Below are positions 1 through 8,288 of a stretch of DNA of 60,080 nt, in pieces. Position numbers and translations under genes: made by a program. Position 1 is the stretch's first letter; every line of letters starts with the position of its first letter. The stretch spans positions 1 through 60,080 of the IMG/VR virus record IMGVR_UViG_3300044535_000805, one strand, 5' to 3'. The notes under the pieces are model-generated. The model had not been told where the DNA came from, did no database searches, and worked only from the letters and a program-made list of their open reading frames with translations. This stretch comes from a virus.

Positions 1-2141
1 CGATCAGGCCAGTGCGCTGGATTGTAGAATGTGTTGGTCGAAATTGACTGGTCAATATAAGCAGCCAACACACATGCGGTTTTCAAATAGCCAATGCAGT
101 CTTTTTGTGCCCACATCAGTTGATATTTGTTTTTCAACTTGTGATATTCGGGCACTACTTGTGTGAGTGATCCTGCTTTGGATTCTTTAACTGATATCAG
201 GCTCATGGGCATTTCAATGCCATTGGTTGAGTTGATCACCACAGAACTTGATTCAACAGGTGCCACTGCCATCAGTGTGGCATTGCGGACTCCGTGTTCT
301 TTCATGAGTTCACGCAAGGGTTCCCAGTCTAGTTCTGGTGCAAAATTCGCAAGTTCGTTAACTCCGTTAGCTCGTCGTTCCCACGGAAACACACCACGAC
401 CATACCAGGTGCGATCCGAATCTTTGCAACGGCCACGCTCCTTTGCAAGCTCAACTGTTGCTTCTGTGAGATAGTAGGCTTGGTGCTCCATCCAAGATTT
501 GACTTCGGCCAAAGCATCTGTATCACCGTACTGGAGGCTGCGCTTGGCATGCCAGTAAGCCAAGTTAGTAATACCGATACCAAGCGGCTGAATTTCGTCA
601 TTTGATAGTTTTGATTGGATCGATAGGAAGTCTTGGTAGTCCAAGATATTGCACAGGCTCCTCTGCAGAATCCTACAAGCACGACGCATATCCTCAGGAT
701 TGCGGAACGCCCCCCAGTTAATGGACCCAAGTGTACATAACGCAATGCGACCTTGATCATCATCCAGCCTTTTAAAAGGTTTTGTAGGAAGGAGAATTTC
801 ACAGCAAAGATTACTCTGGTAAATGGTGTGATACTCAGGATCAAATGGTCCTTGATTCATCACGTTGTCAATGAACACTAGATAGATACGACCAGTGTCT
901 GTTCGTTCCTTAAGTATGCCTGATTTGAACACTTCTTCAGCAGACATAGTTTTTGTCCGGAGGTCAGATCTAGCTTCATATTTGACATAAAGATCTTCAA
1001 AAAGTGCAGTGTTGGAGTAGAATGCCTCGTAAAGTTCCGGTACTTGGTTAGGGTCAAAGAACGTGATGTTTTGTTTGTGTTTAAATCTACGCCAGAAAAA
1101 AGCAGAAAGCACCACCCCATAGTCCATGTGTCGGACACGGGTTTCTTCGGTTCCTTGATTGTTCTTGAGCACAATAAGATCATCGAATTGAAGATGCCAG
1201 ATGGGATAAAAAACAGTGGCACTTGCATTTCGAATACCTCCTTGTGAACATGACCGTAAATCACCAAACCACTTCTTTAAAAATGGTATCATGCCGGTGT
1301 GCATGATTTCACCACCACGAATGGGTGAGCCCAGTGGACGAAGACGCCCTATCTCCAAACCAATGCCTGCACGTTTGCTGGCATACTTGGCCATCATCTC
1401 ACCAGAAGCGAATATACTATCAAGATCGTCGTCACTCCTGATAAGCACACAACTACTAAACTGTTTAGTAGGAGTGCCGAGCCCTGCAAGCACAGGTGTA
1501 GCAAGAGTAAACAAACCATCACTGGCGGCTTGATAATATTCTTTGATATAACGCATTCTAGCTGAGTTAGGCTCTTCTTTGTGAAACACTGTAGCCGCGG
1601 CCACCATGTATCTGACTTGTGGAGTTTCATAAATTTCCTTAGTGCTACGATTACGAACAAGATACTTTTCAATCAGTTGTTCCACTGCCGCGTAACTGTA
1701 TTGCTCATCCTTGACATGATCCAGCATGTCATTCATACGGTTCCAATCAGCCTCATCGTACCATTCCAGGAGTTCGGCAGTGTACAGGCCTGTGGCCACG
1801 TTTTTCTTCACAATCTCATACAAGTGGGGAGGCTGATAGGAACCGTATACGTCTTTGCGTAACATGCTTAGTCGTTGTTTGCCTGCCACGTATTGATAGT
1901 TGGTATGTCCCACGTCAGGGTTTGACTCTACGTCAATTAGATCCACTATGGCTCGTAGTGTAATTCCATCAATCTCAGTTGTTGTTATGCCGTCATAAAA
2001 ATGCAGTTGAGCTTTGATTTCGATCATGCTCTGACTAACATCTGCTATTCCTGAACAGACTTTTGCAATCTGCGCTTGCCATTTTTCCAATGCCAACGGC
2101 TCGCGAGTTCCGTTGCGCTTTAAGACAGTAATTTGCTTCAT
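1..2141 (-). CDS. nrdA: Ribonucleoside-diphosphate reductase large (alpha) subunit, class Ia, 3' end cut by window
   Basis: Reduces NDPs to dNDPs with an NrdB radical partner, supplying dNTPs for phage replication. The reading frame is open from an ATG at 2141 to the window edge (713 codons) and lines up with E. coli NrdA throughout. An N-terminal ATP-cone (KRNGTREPL) covers roughly residues 5-95. The first redox cysteine is in FSSCVLI, the active-site NLCCE motif carries the Asn, Cys and Glu triad, and the second redox cysteine is in ALCTLGSIN. The frame is still open at DQSISTNTFYNP, so only the C-terminal tens of residues (radical-transfer Tyr pair and C-terminal Cys pair) lie outside. A Shine-Dalgarno-like AAGGT precedes the start, and the gene follows its neighbour by 2 bases. 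No frameshift is seen. Confidence 0.96.
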   Translation of the reverse strand, partial: MKQITVLKRNGTREPLALEKWQAQIAKVCSGIADVSQSMIEIKAQLHFYDGITTTEIDGITLRAIVDLIDVESNPDVGHTNYQYVAGKQRLSMLRKDVYGSYQPPHLYEIVKKNVATGLYTAELLEWYDEADWNRMNDMLDHVKDEQYSYAAVEQLIEKYLVRNRSTKEIYETPQVRYMVAAATVFHKEEPNSARMRYIKEYYQAASDGLFTLATPVLAGLGTPTKQFSSCVLIRSDDDLDSIFASGEMMAKYASKRAGIGLEIGRLRPLGSPIRGGEIMHTGMIPFLKKWFGDLRSCSQGGIRNASATVFYPIWHLQFDDLIVLKNNQGTEETRVRHMDYGVVLSAFFWRRFKHKQNITFFDPNQVPELYEAFYSNTALFEDLYVKYEARSDLRTKTMSAEEVFKSGILKERTDTGRIYLVFIDNVMNQGPFDPEYHTIYQSNLCCEILLPTKPFKRLDDDQGRIALCTLGSINWGAFRNPEDMRRACRILQRSLCNILDYQDFLSIQSKLSNDEIQPLGIGITNLAYWHAKRSLQYGDTDALAEVKSWMEHQAYYLTEATVELAKERGRCKDSDRTWYGRGVFPWERRANGVNELANFAPELDWEPLRELMKEHGVRNATLMAVAPVESSSVVINSTNGIEMPMSLISVKESKAGSLTQVVPEYHKLKNKYQLMWAQKDCIGYLKTACVLAAYIDQSISTNTFYNPAHWPD

Positions 2142-2143
2142 TG

Positions 2144-2569
2144 TTACCTTAGTTGTTGTTTTATTTGTGCTAGTGTCATGCTGTGTCGAACCTTTTGAGG
2201 TTCTAGGTTGATATTTACAACAGTATCCGCGTCCCAATTCAGTATATATTTTGATTTGTCTACCAGGACTAAATTGTCGCTATCTAGCTCAACCAACACC
2301 ACATCCTGCAGATCTTCACGATCTACAATAGCTATAGTATACAGGATTCCCAGCCCGCGAGCAAGTGGGCAATAGAGGTTGTCACTCAATAATTGCCAGG
2401 GATCTGGCCAAGTGGGTTGATCGTCCCAGTGCAAATGGTAAGCACGCCATGGCGTACCAAACCACCAGGAATTGATTAGATCCAATGCTTTTTGTTTATC
2501 GGCCTGGGCGGCTTGTTGTCTCAGTTGCGTCCAAGACTCAAGCCTTTCGGCAAAAGTTTGATGCCACAT
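2144..2569 (-). CDS. Hypothetical phage protein, 141 aa, Trp-rich
   Basis: Not recognised as a named family. It is rich in tryptophan and proline in its first half (WWFGTPW, HWDDQPTW) and then has alternating hydrophobic strands (LYTIAIVD, VVLVELD, LVLVDKS), suggesting a small beta domain. It shares one base with the end of the upstream tail protein gene at 2569 and lies 2 bases before nrdA, so it is probably co-transcribed with both. A baseplate or tail accessory role would fit the upstream neighbour, but that is inference only. Confidence 0.75.
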   Translation of the reverse strand: MWHQTFAERLESWTQLRQQAAQADKQKALDLINSWWFGTPWRAYHLHWDDQPTWPDPWQLLSDNLYCPLARGLGILYTIAIVDREDLQDVVLVELDSDNLVLVDKSKYILNWDADTVVNINLEPQKVRHSMTLAQIKQQLR

Positions 2570-4401
2570 TACCCAAGGTTTGTAATAGTGTAGTCAATTA
2601 TTCCGTCAATACCAGCAGTACAGGTGTAGCTGATGGTACAACCAGTAAGGTTGTCGGTCACTGTTAACGTAGTACCGGTACTGCTATTTTCTTGATAGTC
2701 GTCAATGTAGGTAAACCCAGCACCTGAGCCATTGTAGTTTTGCATTACTGTAACTGCTCCACGACGTGTGTTCACATCACGTTTGATAGTATAATCCATT
2801 TTAAACGAACTTAGGCCAGTTGAACCAGCACCAGTCCATCTTGGAATCGTCACAAGGTTAGCTGTGGTTGATTCGTTTACAATGTCTCTCACACTGGCCG
2901 CAACTTGATAATTGCCAAGGTCCAGTGTGTTGGCTGGAGTATAAACTACAGCAGTGTCATAGTAATACTGAACATTATGAGAGTTCATGCTCATAGCAAT
3001 GGTATTGCTGTTGTTCAGTTTGATTCTAGGATAGGTAGTGCTTTGTTGGTTGTTGCGTTGAAACATATCACCAACGCTGACGTTGTTGTCACCGTCAATG
3101 TCAATGATACTGGTGGCCGGGAGAGTCACTCCCAAGAAGCTGTTGCCCACGTCATAGAAGGTGTTGTAGGCCGAGATGTTCCGACCCACATCAGTCATTG
3201 AAATGCCGTCAGCGTAGATGTTGTCAAACACACTGGTTGTGACTCTTACTCCAGTGGGGCCTGTGGTCTGTCCCACTGCCAATGCCAAGTTAACACCACT
3301 GTACAATACATCAAATTCACAGTTGCTGAATGTTACACTTTCGGTGTTGTCTTCATCAAGGTCCACACCATAGCTCATGTTTGAAAACAAGCAGTTGTTG
3401 AATGTTACATGGCGAACCAGCAGTGTGCCTGTTCCGGTGGCTCTAACACCAGCTGTGCCGGCACCTGCGGTATTCAAGTTGGCTTCTGTGCTTGCACCTT
3501 CAAATGCCACAGAGTCAAAAAAGCATTCAGGAGATTTTTCCAATAACACACCGCTGACATCACGATTGGTTCTAAACTTGATACCAGAGATTTCAATGTT
3601 GCCCGGTGGCAATGCATCATTGGTGGCAATGTTTACTCCGGTTTGTTGTAGGCTGTCGGCAGTTTGCAAGATGTAATCTGGCAATCCACTGGCGGCATTG
3701 GTATTGATGTCTCCCCAATAGTAGTCGCCACCTGTGGTGGTGGCATTGATCAAGGTGCCCACAGGCACAGGGAAGTTTGCTCGATAATAACCAGCTGATG
3801 CATAGCCGCCAGTGCCGTCATAGTACACCAAGATGTTGTCAGTATAAGAAACAGTGCTGGTCCAATTCTGCACGTTCAAATAGATAATGGTGCTGTCAGC
3901 ACCTTCGCCATACAATTTACAGTATGGAGGAATATCTAGTGTGTCAGTGATGATGTAAGTGCCTGCTGGAAAAAACACACTACGACGAACCTGTGTGGTT
4001 AGGCCACGGCAAAAGATCTGATTCAGCGCACGATTAATGTCTAGTGTTACGTCAGTGACACCATCGCCTGTGGCACCAAAGTCAGTGATCACAGCATAGC
4101 TGTCTAGTCTGCTTTGAATGCTTTGGCTAACTGGTGTGCTGGTTGTGGGACCAGTCTGCACTGTGTAGCCAGCGGCTTCGCCCTTGTAGGTGTATTCTGT
4201 AGCAAAACTCAGAATATCTGAAAATTCAGTTAGAACTTCTGTGTTGCCAACAACAGGTGCGCCGTCTAATAAATCGCCGTTGCCAATGAATAGCCTGCGT
4301 TGATCTATTGCCCAGCCAAACTCTGCACCTGCTAGAGGTGCTGGCAAATCGCTTTCTAAGCCTTTGCGTTGTGTGATTCGTGATATTTGTACAATTGCCA
4401 C
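2569..4401 (-). CDS. Tail fibre/tailspike-like protein with pectate-lyase-type beta-helix
   Basis: Probable receptor-binding or glycan-contacting virion protein of 610 aa. Residues about 1-60 resemble the short N-terminal domain of phage fibre and tropism proteins (AEFGWAIDQRRLFIGNGD). From about residue 100 the sequence has the entry motif of the pectate lyase 3 fold (DFGATGDGVTD, then FFPAGTYIITDTLDI and YGEGADSTII), followed by beta-helix-like rungs such as HVTFNNCLFSNMSYG and VTFSNCEFDVLYSG. The C-terminal 120 residues look like a separate beta domain. The start is GTG, with AAAGGA about 9 bases upstream and no better ATG. A late box lies at 4426-4432. Whether the helix is enzymatic cannot be told; no catalytic residues were identified. 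Confidence 0.85.
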   Translation of the reverse strand: MAIVQISRITQRKGLESDLPAPLAGAEFGWAIDQRRLFIGNGDLLDGAPVVGNTEVLTEFSDILSFATEYTYKGEAAGYTVQTGPTTSTPVSQSIQSRLDSYAVITDFGATGDGVTDVTLDINRALNQIFCRGLTTQVRRSVFFPAGTYIITDTLDIPPYCKLYGEGADSTIIYLNVQNWTSTVSYTDNILVYYDGTGGYASAGYYRANFPVPVGTLINATTTGGDYYWGDINTNAASGLPDYILQTADSLQQTGVNIATNDALPPGNIEISGIKFRTNRDVSGVLLEKSPECFFDSVAFEGASTEANLNTAGAGTAGVRATGTGTLLVRHVTFNNCLFSNMSYGVDLDEDNTESVTFSNCEFDVLYSGVNLALAVGQTTGPTGVRVTTSVFDNIYADGISMTDVGRNISAYNTFYDVGNSFLGVTLPATSIIDIDGDNNVSVGDMFQRNNQQSTTYPRIKLNNSNTIAMSMNSHNVQYYYDTAVVYTPANTLDLGNYQVAASVRDIVNESTTANLVTIPRWTGAGSTGLSSFKMDYTIKRDVNTRRGAVTVMQNYNGSGAGFTYIDDYQENSSTGTTLTVTDNLTGCTISYTCTAGIDGIIDYTITNLG

Positions 4402-4420
4402 AGTGATGGTCCTTTGGATA

Positions 4421-5137
4421 TCACATATTTAGCATGTAGTACTGTTCAACCTTTTTCCACCACAAGTTGCGGTATTTTTCAAATTCTGCGCCTTCCAGCA
4501 CAAATTCCTGGTATTGAGGTTTTCCTACAATATTGTGTTGCTCATCCAGATCGGGTTTGACGCACATCAAAATTACACCTTTGCGTATTTTTGTACCGTG
4601 CAATTCATTGTGTGCTTCTGCGTAGGCGCACAGTTGCACAAAGTAGTCGTCAATCCACTCGCGCTTTTTGGGTTTGTTGGTCTGCTTGTAGTCTAGTATG
4701 GCTTCTTCATTCAGGTGTATGCCTGCGCCATCTGTTGTGCCTGCGTATACGCTGGGAAAGTATAGTGGAACTTCAATGCCCCAAAATTCATCAACGTTTT
4801 TGAGTCCATCTCTAATCACAGTTTCGGCCATGATATGACTGGGCCAACTAAAAGGGTTGGACCCACGTTCTTTTTGCTCACCTGTTTTGACATAGTGTTC
4901 AAGATAGGTATGCATACGTGTGCCGCGGTTGGCAGCTTCTGTTGTGATTTGTTGTGCTTTTTCTGCACCCACGCGACGACGCCACTGATTCAGTGCTTCA
5001 ACTTTTTCTGGGGGTTTTGTCTTGTCTAAGATTGTGGTTACTGAGGGCAAGTTGTTGCCATCGGGTGTGGCATAGTAACGCCGGCCCTCTATTGTAACTC
5101 TAGGAATGGGCTGGTAGTTAAATTTTGGATTATACAT
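4421..5137 (-). CDS. PD-(D/E)XK superfamily exonuclease
   Basis: Predicted DNA exonuclease of the Cas4/RecB-nuclease-like group often found in T4-like phages. Numbering from the ATG at 5137, the core is IEVPLYF (Glu122), GTTDGAG (Asp136) and ILDYKQTNK (Asp149 and Lys151), the ordered acidic/Lys signature of the fold, followed by an amphipathic helix QLCAYAEAHNEL. A longer frame opens at a TTG at 5149, but that codon lies within or next to the promoter -10, so I chose the ATG. No Shine-Dalgarno is present. A consensus sigma70-type promoter lies immediately upstream, predicting a leader of only about 5 bases. Likely roles are host DNA degradation or recombination. Confidence 0.88.
   Translation of the reverse strand: MYNPKFNYQPIPRVTIEGRRYYATPDGNNLPSVTTILDKTKPPEKVEALNQWRRRVGAEKAQQITTEAANRGTRMHTYLEHYVKTGEQKERGSNPFSWPSHIMAETVIRDGLKNVDEFWGIEVPLYFPSVYAGTTDGAGIHLNEEAILDYKQTNKPKKREWIDDYFVQLCAYAEAHNELHGTKIRKGVILMCVKPDLDEQHNIVGKPQYQEFVLEGAEFEKYRNLWWKKVEQYYMLNM
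4426..4432 (-). promoter_or_regulatory. T4-type late promoter box CTAAATA
   Basis: CTAAATA on the minus strand, about 25 bases before the GTG of the beta-helix protein, with an AAAGGA Shine-Dalgarno between. This is the late-promoter form of aquatic T4-like phages. It lies in the 3' end of the nuclease gene. Confidence 0.6.
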
Positions 5138-5148
5138 AATTATAGTCA

Positions 5149-5177
5149 ATTATAGACAATTATAGTCCAGTTGTCAA
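5149..5177 (-). promoter_or_regulatory. Consensus sigma70-type early promoter with tandem CTATAATT repeats
   Basis: On the minus strand TTGACA (5177-5172), a 17-base spacer and TATAAT (5154-5149) form a perfect consensus. The octamer CTATAATT occurs three times with a 10-base period across the spacer, the -10 and the first codons, giving staggered alternative TATAAT elements. It drives the PD-(D/E)XK nuclease. Confidence 0.85.
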
Positions 5178-5222
5178 CTATATTTGAAAACTTTCTCCGC
5201 AACCGTTGCGGTACGGTTGAAT
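5178..5222 (-). pseudogene. Fragment of an IscA/HesB C-terminus
   Basis: Directly after the SGNH gene stop, a stop-bounded frame reads IQPYRNGCGESFQI. This matches the CGCGESFRV end of the intact iscA at 5915-6238; 16 of 18 bases agree over GGYTGCGGRGAAAGTTTT. The first Cys of CGCG is replaced by Asn. There is no start codon, so it is not translated by itself. It contains a near-perfect palindrome, CCGCAAC-n-GTTGCGG (5197-5211). The layout suggests the SGNH gene entered the 3' end of an ancestral iscA. Confidence 0.55.
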
Positions 5223-5918
5223 TCAGGATTGTACATTGCTTTGTTTGATTATCCAGTCATACAATGTTTGTGCAATTAATTCGTGACCTAGTTCATTTGG
5301 GTGGCTACACTCACGCAAGTATTGATTTGGTGATCTCTTTGAAAAATCTATTGGAGTTTCATACCCAAATAGTTGTAAACAAGATTTGTGATATATTTTA
5401 TCAGTATCAATCCCAGGCAAGTTTAAATTAACATCATTCCATCCAACAATGTAATAATCTTTTATTTTGTATTGTCGGCATATTGCTTGCATGCTCAACA
5501 CATTTTTGTGTAGATTAAAGTTAAGTGTAGAAATTGAAGTAAAATGCTTTACATAATTTTTAGAAACTTCATCAATTTGATTGGCTCCTAAATCAACAAC
5601 TTTAAAACCATCAAGGTCTTCAACACCAAAAATAGTTTTAGTTTCATCTATAGGAGGACGGAGATCATCTAATAGTATGCATTCTCTCGTAGGGGTAGTG
5701 ATTAAAAAAACTGCTATAGAATTTTCTAAAAGTACGTCTGTACGTTTAACATAGTCAAGCAGTTGCAACACTGATCTGCTGTTGCTGGATCCGCTTATCC
5801 CTAAATTAACAAAATTGGTTGCGGATAATTTAGAAGACAGCCGTGCTCCAAATGAATCTGTTTCTAGAACGCCAAGGCCCACAGTCCAACTGCATCCAAA
5901 GACTGCTAATGCAGTCAT
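5223..5918 (-). CDS. SGNH/GDSL-like hydrolase family protein (paralog 1)
   Basis: A 231-aa protein with the N-terminal SGNH block I form FGCSWTVG (Ser10 the expected nucleophile), a block II-like NLGISGSSNSR, and a C-terminal HPNELGHELIAQTL helix carrying the expected His. The residue three before that His is Glu (ECSH) rather than Asp. Family members are esterases, acetyl hydrolases or O-acyltransferase partners acting on glycans or lipids; the substrate here is unknown. Its ATG overlaps the iscA stop (ATGA, 5915-5918), making it the last gene of the Isc operon. It is one of six paralogs in the window. Confidence 0.72.
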   Translation of the reverse strand: MTALAVFGCSWTVGLGVLETDSFGARLSSKLSATNFVNLGISGSSNSRSVLQLLDYVKRTDVLLENSIAVFLITTPTRECILLDDLRPPIDETKTIFGVEDLDGFKVVDLGANQIDEVSKNYVKHFTSISTLNFNLHKNVLSMQAICRQYKIKDYYIVGWNDVNLNLPGIDTDKIYHKSCLQLFGYETPIDFSKRSPNQYLRECSHPNELGHELIAQTLYDWIIKQSNVQS

Positions 5919-6238
5919 ACCCTAAAACTTTCCCCGCAGCCACATCGATCTCTCTCATTGGGATTTGAAAATTCAAAGCCTTCGTTAAGGCCTTGGCGCA
6001 CATAATCTACTGTCATGTTTTGAAGATACACATTGTCTTTTTGATTTACTAGCACAACAAACTCTGGCTGTGCATAATTGATAACATACTGTTCTGATGT
6101 GTATTCCTTGACATACTCTAACACATAAGCAAGTCCGGAGCAACCTGTGGTCTTAACCCCAAGACGAATGCCAGCGTAGTTCTTGGCTGTGACAAGTTTT
6201 TGTATTTTGTTTCGGGCAGTGTCAGTGAACGAGATCAT
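5915..6238 (-). CDS. iscA: A-type iron-sulfur carrier protein, IscA/HesB family
   Basis: Receives Fe-S clusters from the IscU scaffold and passes them to apo-enzymes. It is 107 aa, the same length as E. coli IscA, with the three conserved cysteines in place: Cys33 in TTGCSGLAY, and Cys99 and Cys101 in CGCGESF. Its start overlaps the iscU 3' end by 17 bases, so the two are probably translationally coupled. In this phage the obvious clients are the seven radical SAM enzymes in the window (inference). A second, broken copy of its C-terminus lies at 5178-5222. Confidence 0.95.
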   Translation of the reverse strand: MISFTDTARNKIQKLVTAKNYAGIRLGVKTTGCSGLAYVLEYVKEYTSEQYVINYAQPEFVVLVNQKDNVYLQNMTVDYVRQGLNEGFEFSNPNERDRCGCGESFRV

Positions 6239-6608
6239 GCTTTTTGCGATAGTCTTCTACCGCGGCCTTGATAGCGTCTTCTGCTAGGATTGAGCAATGT
6301 ATCTTAACTGGCGGGAGGGCAAGCTCTTCAGCAATCTCTGAATTCTTAATCGCTCCCGCGGCGTCGAGCGACATTCCTTTAACCATTTCGGTGATGAGCG
6401 AGCTTGAAGCAATTGCTGAGCCGCAACCGTAAGTCTTAAATTTTGCGTCCGTAATAATGCCATTTTCTACTTTGATTTGTAGTTTCATTACGTCGCCGCA
6501 AGCAGGTGCGCCAACCATACCAGTACCAATATCAGTATCACTCTTGTCAAAAGAGCCGACATTCCGGGGATTTTCATAGTGATCAATTACTTTGTCTGAG
6601 TATGCCAT
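6222..6608 (-). CDS. iscU: Iron-sulfur cluster assembly scaffold IscU
   Basis: Scaffold on which [2Fe-2S] clusters are built before transfer to carriers. At 128 aa it has the same length as E. coli IscU and looks very close to it. Ligand residues are Cys37 and Asp39 (GAPACGD), Cys63 (TYGCGSA), and the His-Cys pair of IHCSILAEDA. The LPPVK motif bound by the chaperone HscA is intact. No IscS, HscA, HscB or ferredoxin is encoded nearby, so host partners must be used; the conserved LPPVK suggests a proteobacterial Isc host. The ATG is 1 base after the previous stop and is preceded by AAGGATCT. Confidence 0.97.
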   Translation of the reverse strand: MAYSDKVIDHYENPRNVGSFDKSDTDIGTGMVGAPACGDVMKLQIKVENGIITDAKFKTYGCGSAIASSSLITEMVKGMSLDAAGAIKNSEIAEELALPPVKIHCSILAEDAIKAAVEDYRKKHDLVH

Positions 6609-6609
6609 A

Positions 6610-6924
6610 TTAGATCCTTATCAGCACTTCTTGGTAAGCACCGTTGACCAGGATCCATTGCTTGCGATATGCAAAGCCGTCAATGTAAACTATGTCTGTG
6701 GGAGGTGCAGAGACCATTGGGGGTTGCTGTACAACAACAGGTGGGCGAGTAATTGCATAAACCACTGCACCGCCGATCAAGGCAGGGCCAACCCAGCCCC
6801 AGCCGTTGCCGCCATGGCGGTGATGGTGATGTGGTGTGTGCAATGCGGAGCCGTGATATCCATTGGGTCCAGCAAATGCTGTGGTAGCGAAAAAAACTAG
6901 TACAAAAATTAACAGTTGTTTCAT
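6610..6924 (-). CDS. Secreted small His-rich protein
   Basis: A 104-aa protein with a clear signal peptide (MKQLLIFVLVFFATTAFA, cleavage expected after residue 18). A His cluster follows (HTPHHHHRHGG), then a Gly/Ala-rich hydrophobic stretch (WGWVGPALIGGAVVYAI), a proline/valine linker and a short C-terminal beta segment. It resembles small exported proteins of proteobacteria more than phage proteins, suggesting a host origin. The His cluster could bind metal. Being first in the iscU-iscA operon makes metal handling tempting, but that is inference. It has a strong AGGAGG Shine-Dalgarno and its own promoter. Confidence 0.8.
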   Translation of the reverse strand: MKQLLIFVLVFFATTAFAGPNGYHGSALHTPHHHHRHGGNGWGWVGPALIGGAVVYAITRPPVVVQQPPMVSAPPTDIVYIDGFAYRKQWILVNGAYQEVLIRI

Positions 6925-6944
6925 ATCAGCCTCCTATGTAAAGC

Positions 6945-6973
6945 AGTATACAATATTTAACGTTTTAGGTCAA
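6945..6973 (-). promoter_or_regulatory. Sigma70-type early promoter of the Isc operon
   Basis: Minus strand TTGACC (6973-6968), 17-base spacer, TATACT (6950-6945), then AGGAGG and the ATG at 6924. The -35 is the right arm of an inverted repeat GGTCAA-n7-TTGACC, a possible operator. Confidence 0.8.
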
Positions 6974-6993
6974 TCTTTTGTTGACCCGTTTGA

Positions 6994-7356
6994 TTAGATG
7001 TTGCGATCTTTTTTGGCCGCTGATTTGGCCGCAGCCGCCACAATGTCTTGAGCTTTGTTTACTGGCATTGGGACTGGTCCTTGTCCGGCACCTTTGAATT
7101 GGATCATCCCAGTATTGGGATCCAAGGGTTCTAAAATATTATTGAGTGGAGGTTGATTAATGATATCAGGCAAATTGTCAGCAGTGACGTTTATGTCCAG
7201 ATCCTGTGCCAGTTTGATAAATGCGTCTTGGCTGATTTGTTTCTGTGCGCCGGTATCGGAGGCCCGCCCATCCAAGAAATTTACCAACCCCATCAGTGCA
7301 TCTGGATCTGGAGTTGGCATAGGAGGGCCAATATCGGCTACCTCAAATATTTTCAT
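6994..7356 (-). CDS. Hypothetical virion/internal-head candidate, 120 aa
   Basis: Not a recognised family. The N-terminus MKIFEVA matches the M-[KQ]-[IL]-x-E pattern shared with three nearby genes and fits the [LI]xE cleavage rule of the T4 prohead protease gp21. The middle is acidic (DPDALMGLVNFLDGRASD) and the end is a lysine/alanine helix (DIVAAAAKSAAKKDR). Its ATG shares one base with the stop of the upstream gene at 7356. A role as an internal head protein or core component is inferred only from the motif and location. Confidence 0.72.
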   Translation of the reverse strand: MKIFEVADIGPPMPTPDPDALMGLVNFLDGRASDTGAQKQISQDAFIKLAQDLDINVTADNLPDIINQPPLNNILEPLDPNTGMIQFKGAGQGPVPMPVNKAQDIVAAAAKSAAKKDRNI

Positions 7357-8288
7357 TATCTCTTGGCGCGGCCCAAGGCAGCGGCTGCTGGTTCGGCACC
7401 AGGTTCAATTGGTTCGGCGGCCATTTCGTCACCTGCGGCAGCCATGTCTGCTTCAGCACCACCCATGTCAGCACCGGCAGCGGCCATGTCAGCGCCAGCA
7501 GCCATGTCAGGTGCAACCATGCCAGCATCAGGTGGAGGTGCTGTGCCAGTTACCACGCCCAAGGCCGCGTCAAGCTGTTGCTTGGTACCTTGGAGATTTT
7601 GTAACAATCCTGTTAGTGCCGCAGTAGCGTCAGTGTTGAATTGGGTAGCTTGGTCAATACCAACTTGATTCTTGATTGAGTCAACCAAGGCTGGTAGTTC
7701 TTTAAACTGTAGTTCTGATACGTCTTCCAACATGCCTTGCATTTTATCAACCATGTCTTGAGCAGCCAACACAACTTGAGCCTGTTGAATTTCGCTTTCG
7801 TTTAGTCTGCGCATTGCTCTACGCAAACGGCTTTCGGCCTGCATCATTGCGGCGCCGGCCACTAGCTTTTGTTCTTCAGGATTCAATGTTTGACCAGCTG
7901 AACTCTTTTTAAGTGCGGCAGCTAGTTTAGGATCTTTTGCAACAGCGCCAGCCACAGCAGGCGTACCACCAGCCACAGCAGCCTGTGGAGTTGCAGGAGC
8001 GGCACCAGCAGGAGCAGTACCTGTAGGTGGAATGCCAACTGCTTCTCTGAGCTTGCTGTGCAATGCCTGTTCCATCATGACCAATTGAAGATACTGTGGA
8101 TTACGCTCGCTGGTATGGCGTGCGCTGGTAGCTCTATGCTCACCAAGAATGCCACGCACCTTGACCAACATTGCCTGCGTTTGGCGGGGTGTTAATTGGT
8201 CAAAGCGAATGCGGCCACCAAAGTAACTTTCAAATACTTTGGCAATTTGCTTACTTGGCGTTGGGGCCGATAGTTCTTGCAGTTTCAT
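7356..8288 (-). CDS. Probable internal virion/prohead-core protein, 310 aa, Ala-rich tail
   Basis: Begins MKLQELSAP, with the shared [IL]xE motif. Residues about 20-110 form a conserved-looking helical domain (VFESYFGGRIRFDQLTPRQ, RNPQYLQLVMMEQ), followed by an Ala/Pro linker, a long charged helix (residues about 155-240, probable coiled coil), then a low-complexity tail of repeated ADMAAAG-type units. Scaffold or core proteins of T4-like heads have this helical, acidic, Ala-rich character, so this is my best guess without a direct family match. A late box and AGAGGA Shine-Dalgarno precede it; the start overlaps the upstream gene by 38 bases. Confidence 0.75.
   Translation of the reverse strand: MKLQELSAPTPSKQIAKVFESYFGGRIRFDQLTPRQTQAMLVKVRGILGEHRATSARHTSERNPQYLQLVMMEQALHSKLREAVGIPPTGTAPAGAAPATPQAAVAGGTPAVAGAVAKDPKLAAALKKSSAGQTLNPEEQKLVAGAAMMQAESRLRRAMRRLNESEIQQAQVVLAAQDMVDKMQGMLEDVSELQFKELPALVDSIKNQVGIDQATQFNTDATAALTGLLQNLQGTKQQLDAALGVVTGTAPPPDAGMVAPDMAAGADMAAAGADMGGAEADMAAAGDEMAAEPIEPGAEPAAAALGRAKR

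Noticed and set aside
329-1672. Several short minus-strand frames within nrdA that could suggest a frameshifted gene
   Set aside because: Reading from the ATG at 2141 gives one unbroken NrdA frame to the window edge; the short frames are in another register.
2569-4401. Tropism-determinant-like N-terminus as a sign of a diversity-generating retroelement
   Set aside because: No reverse transcriptase, template repeat or A-rich variable repeat was seen in the window.
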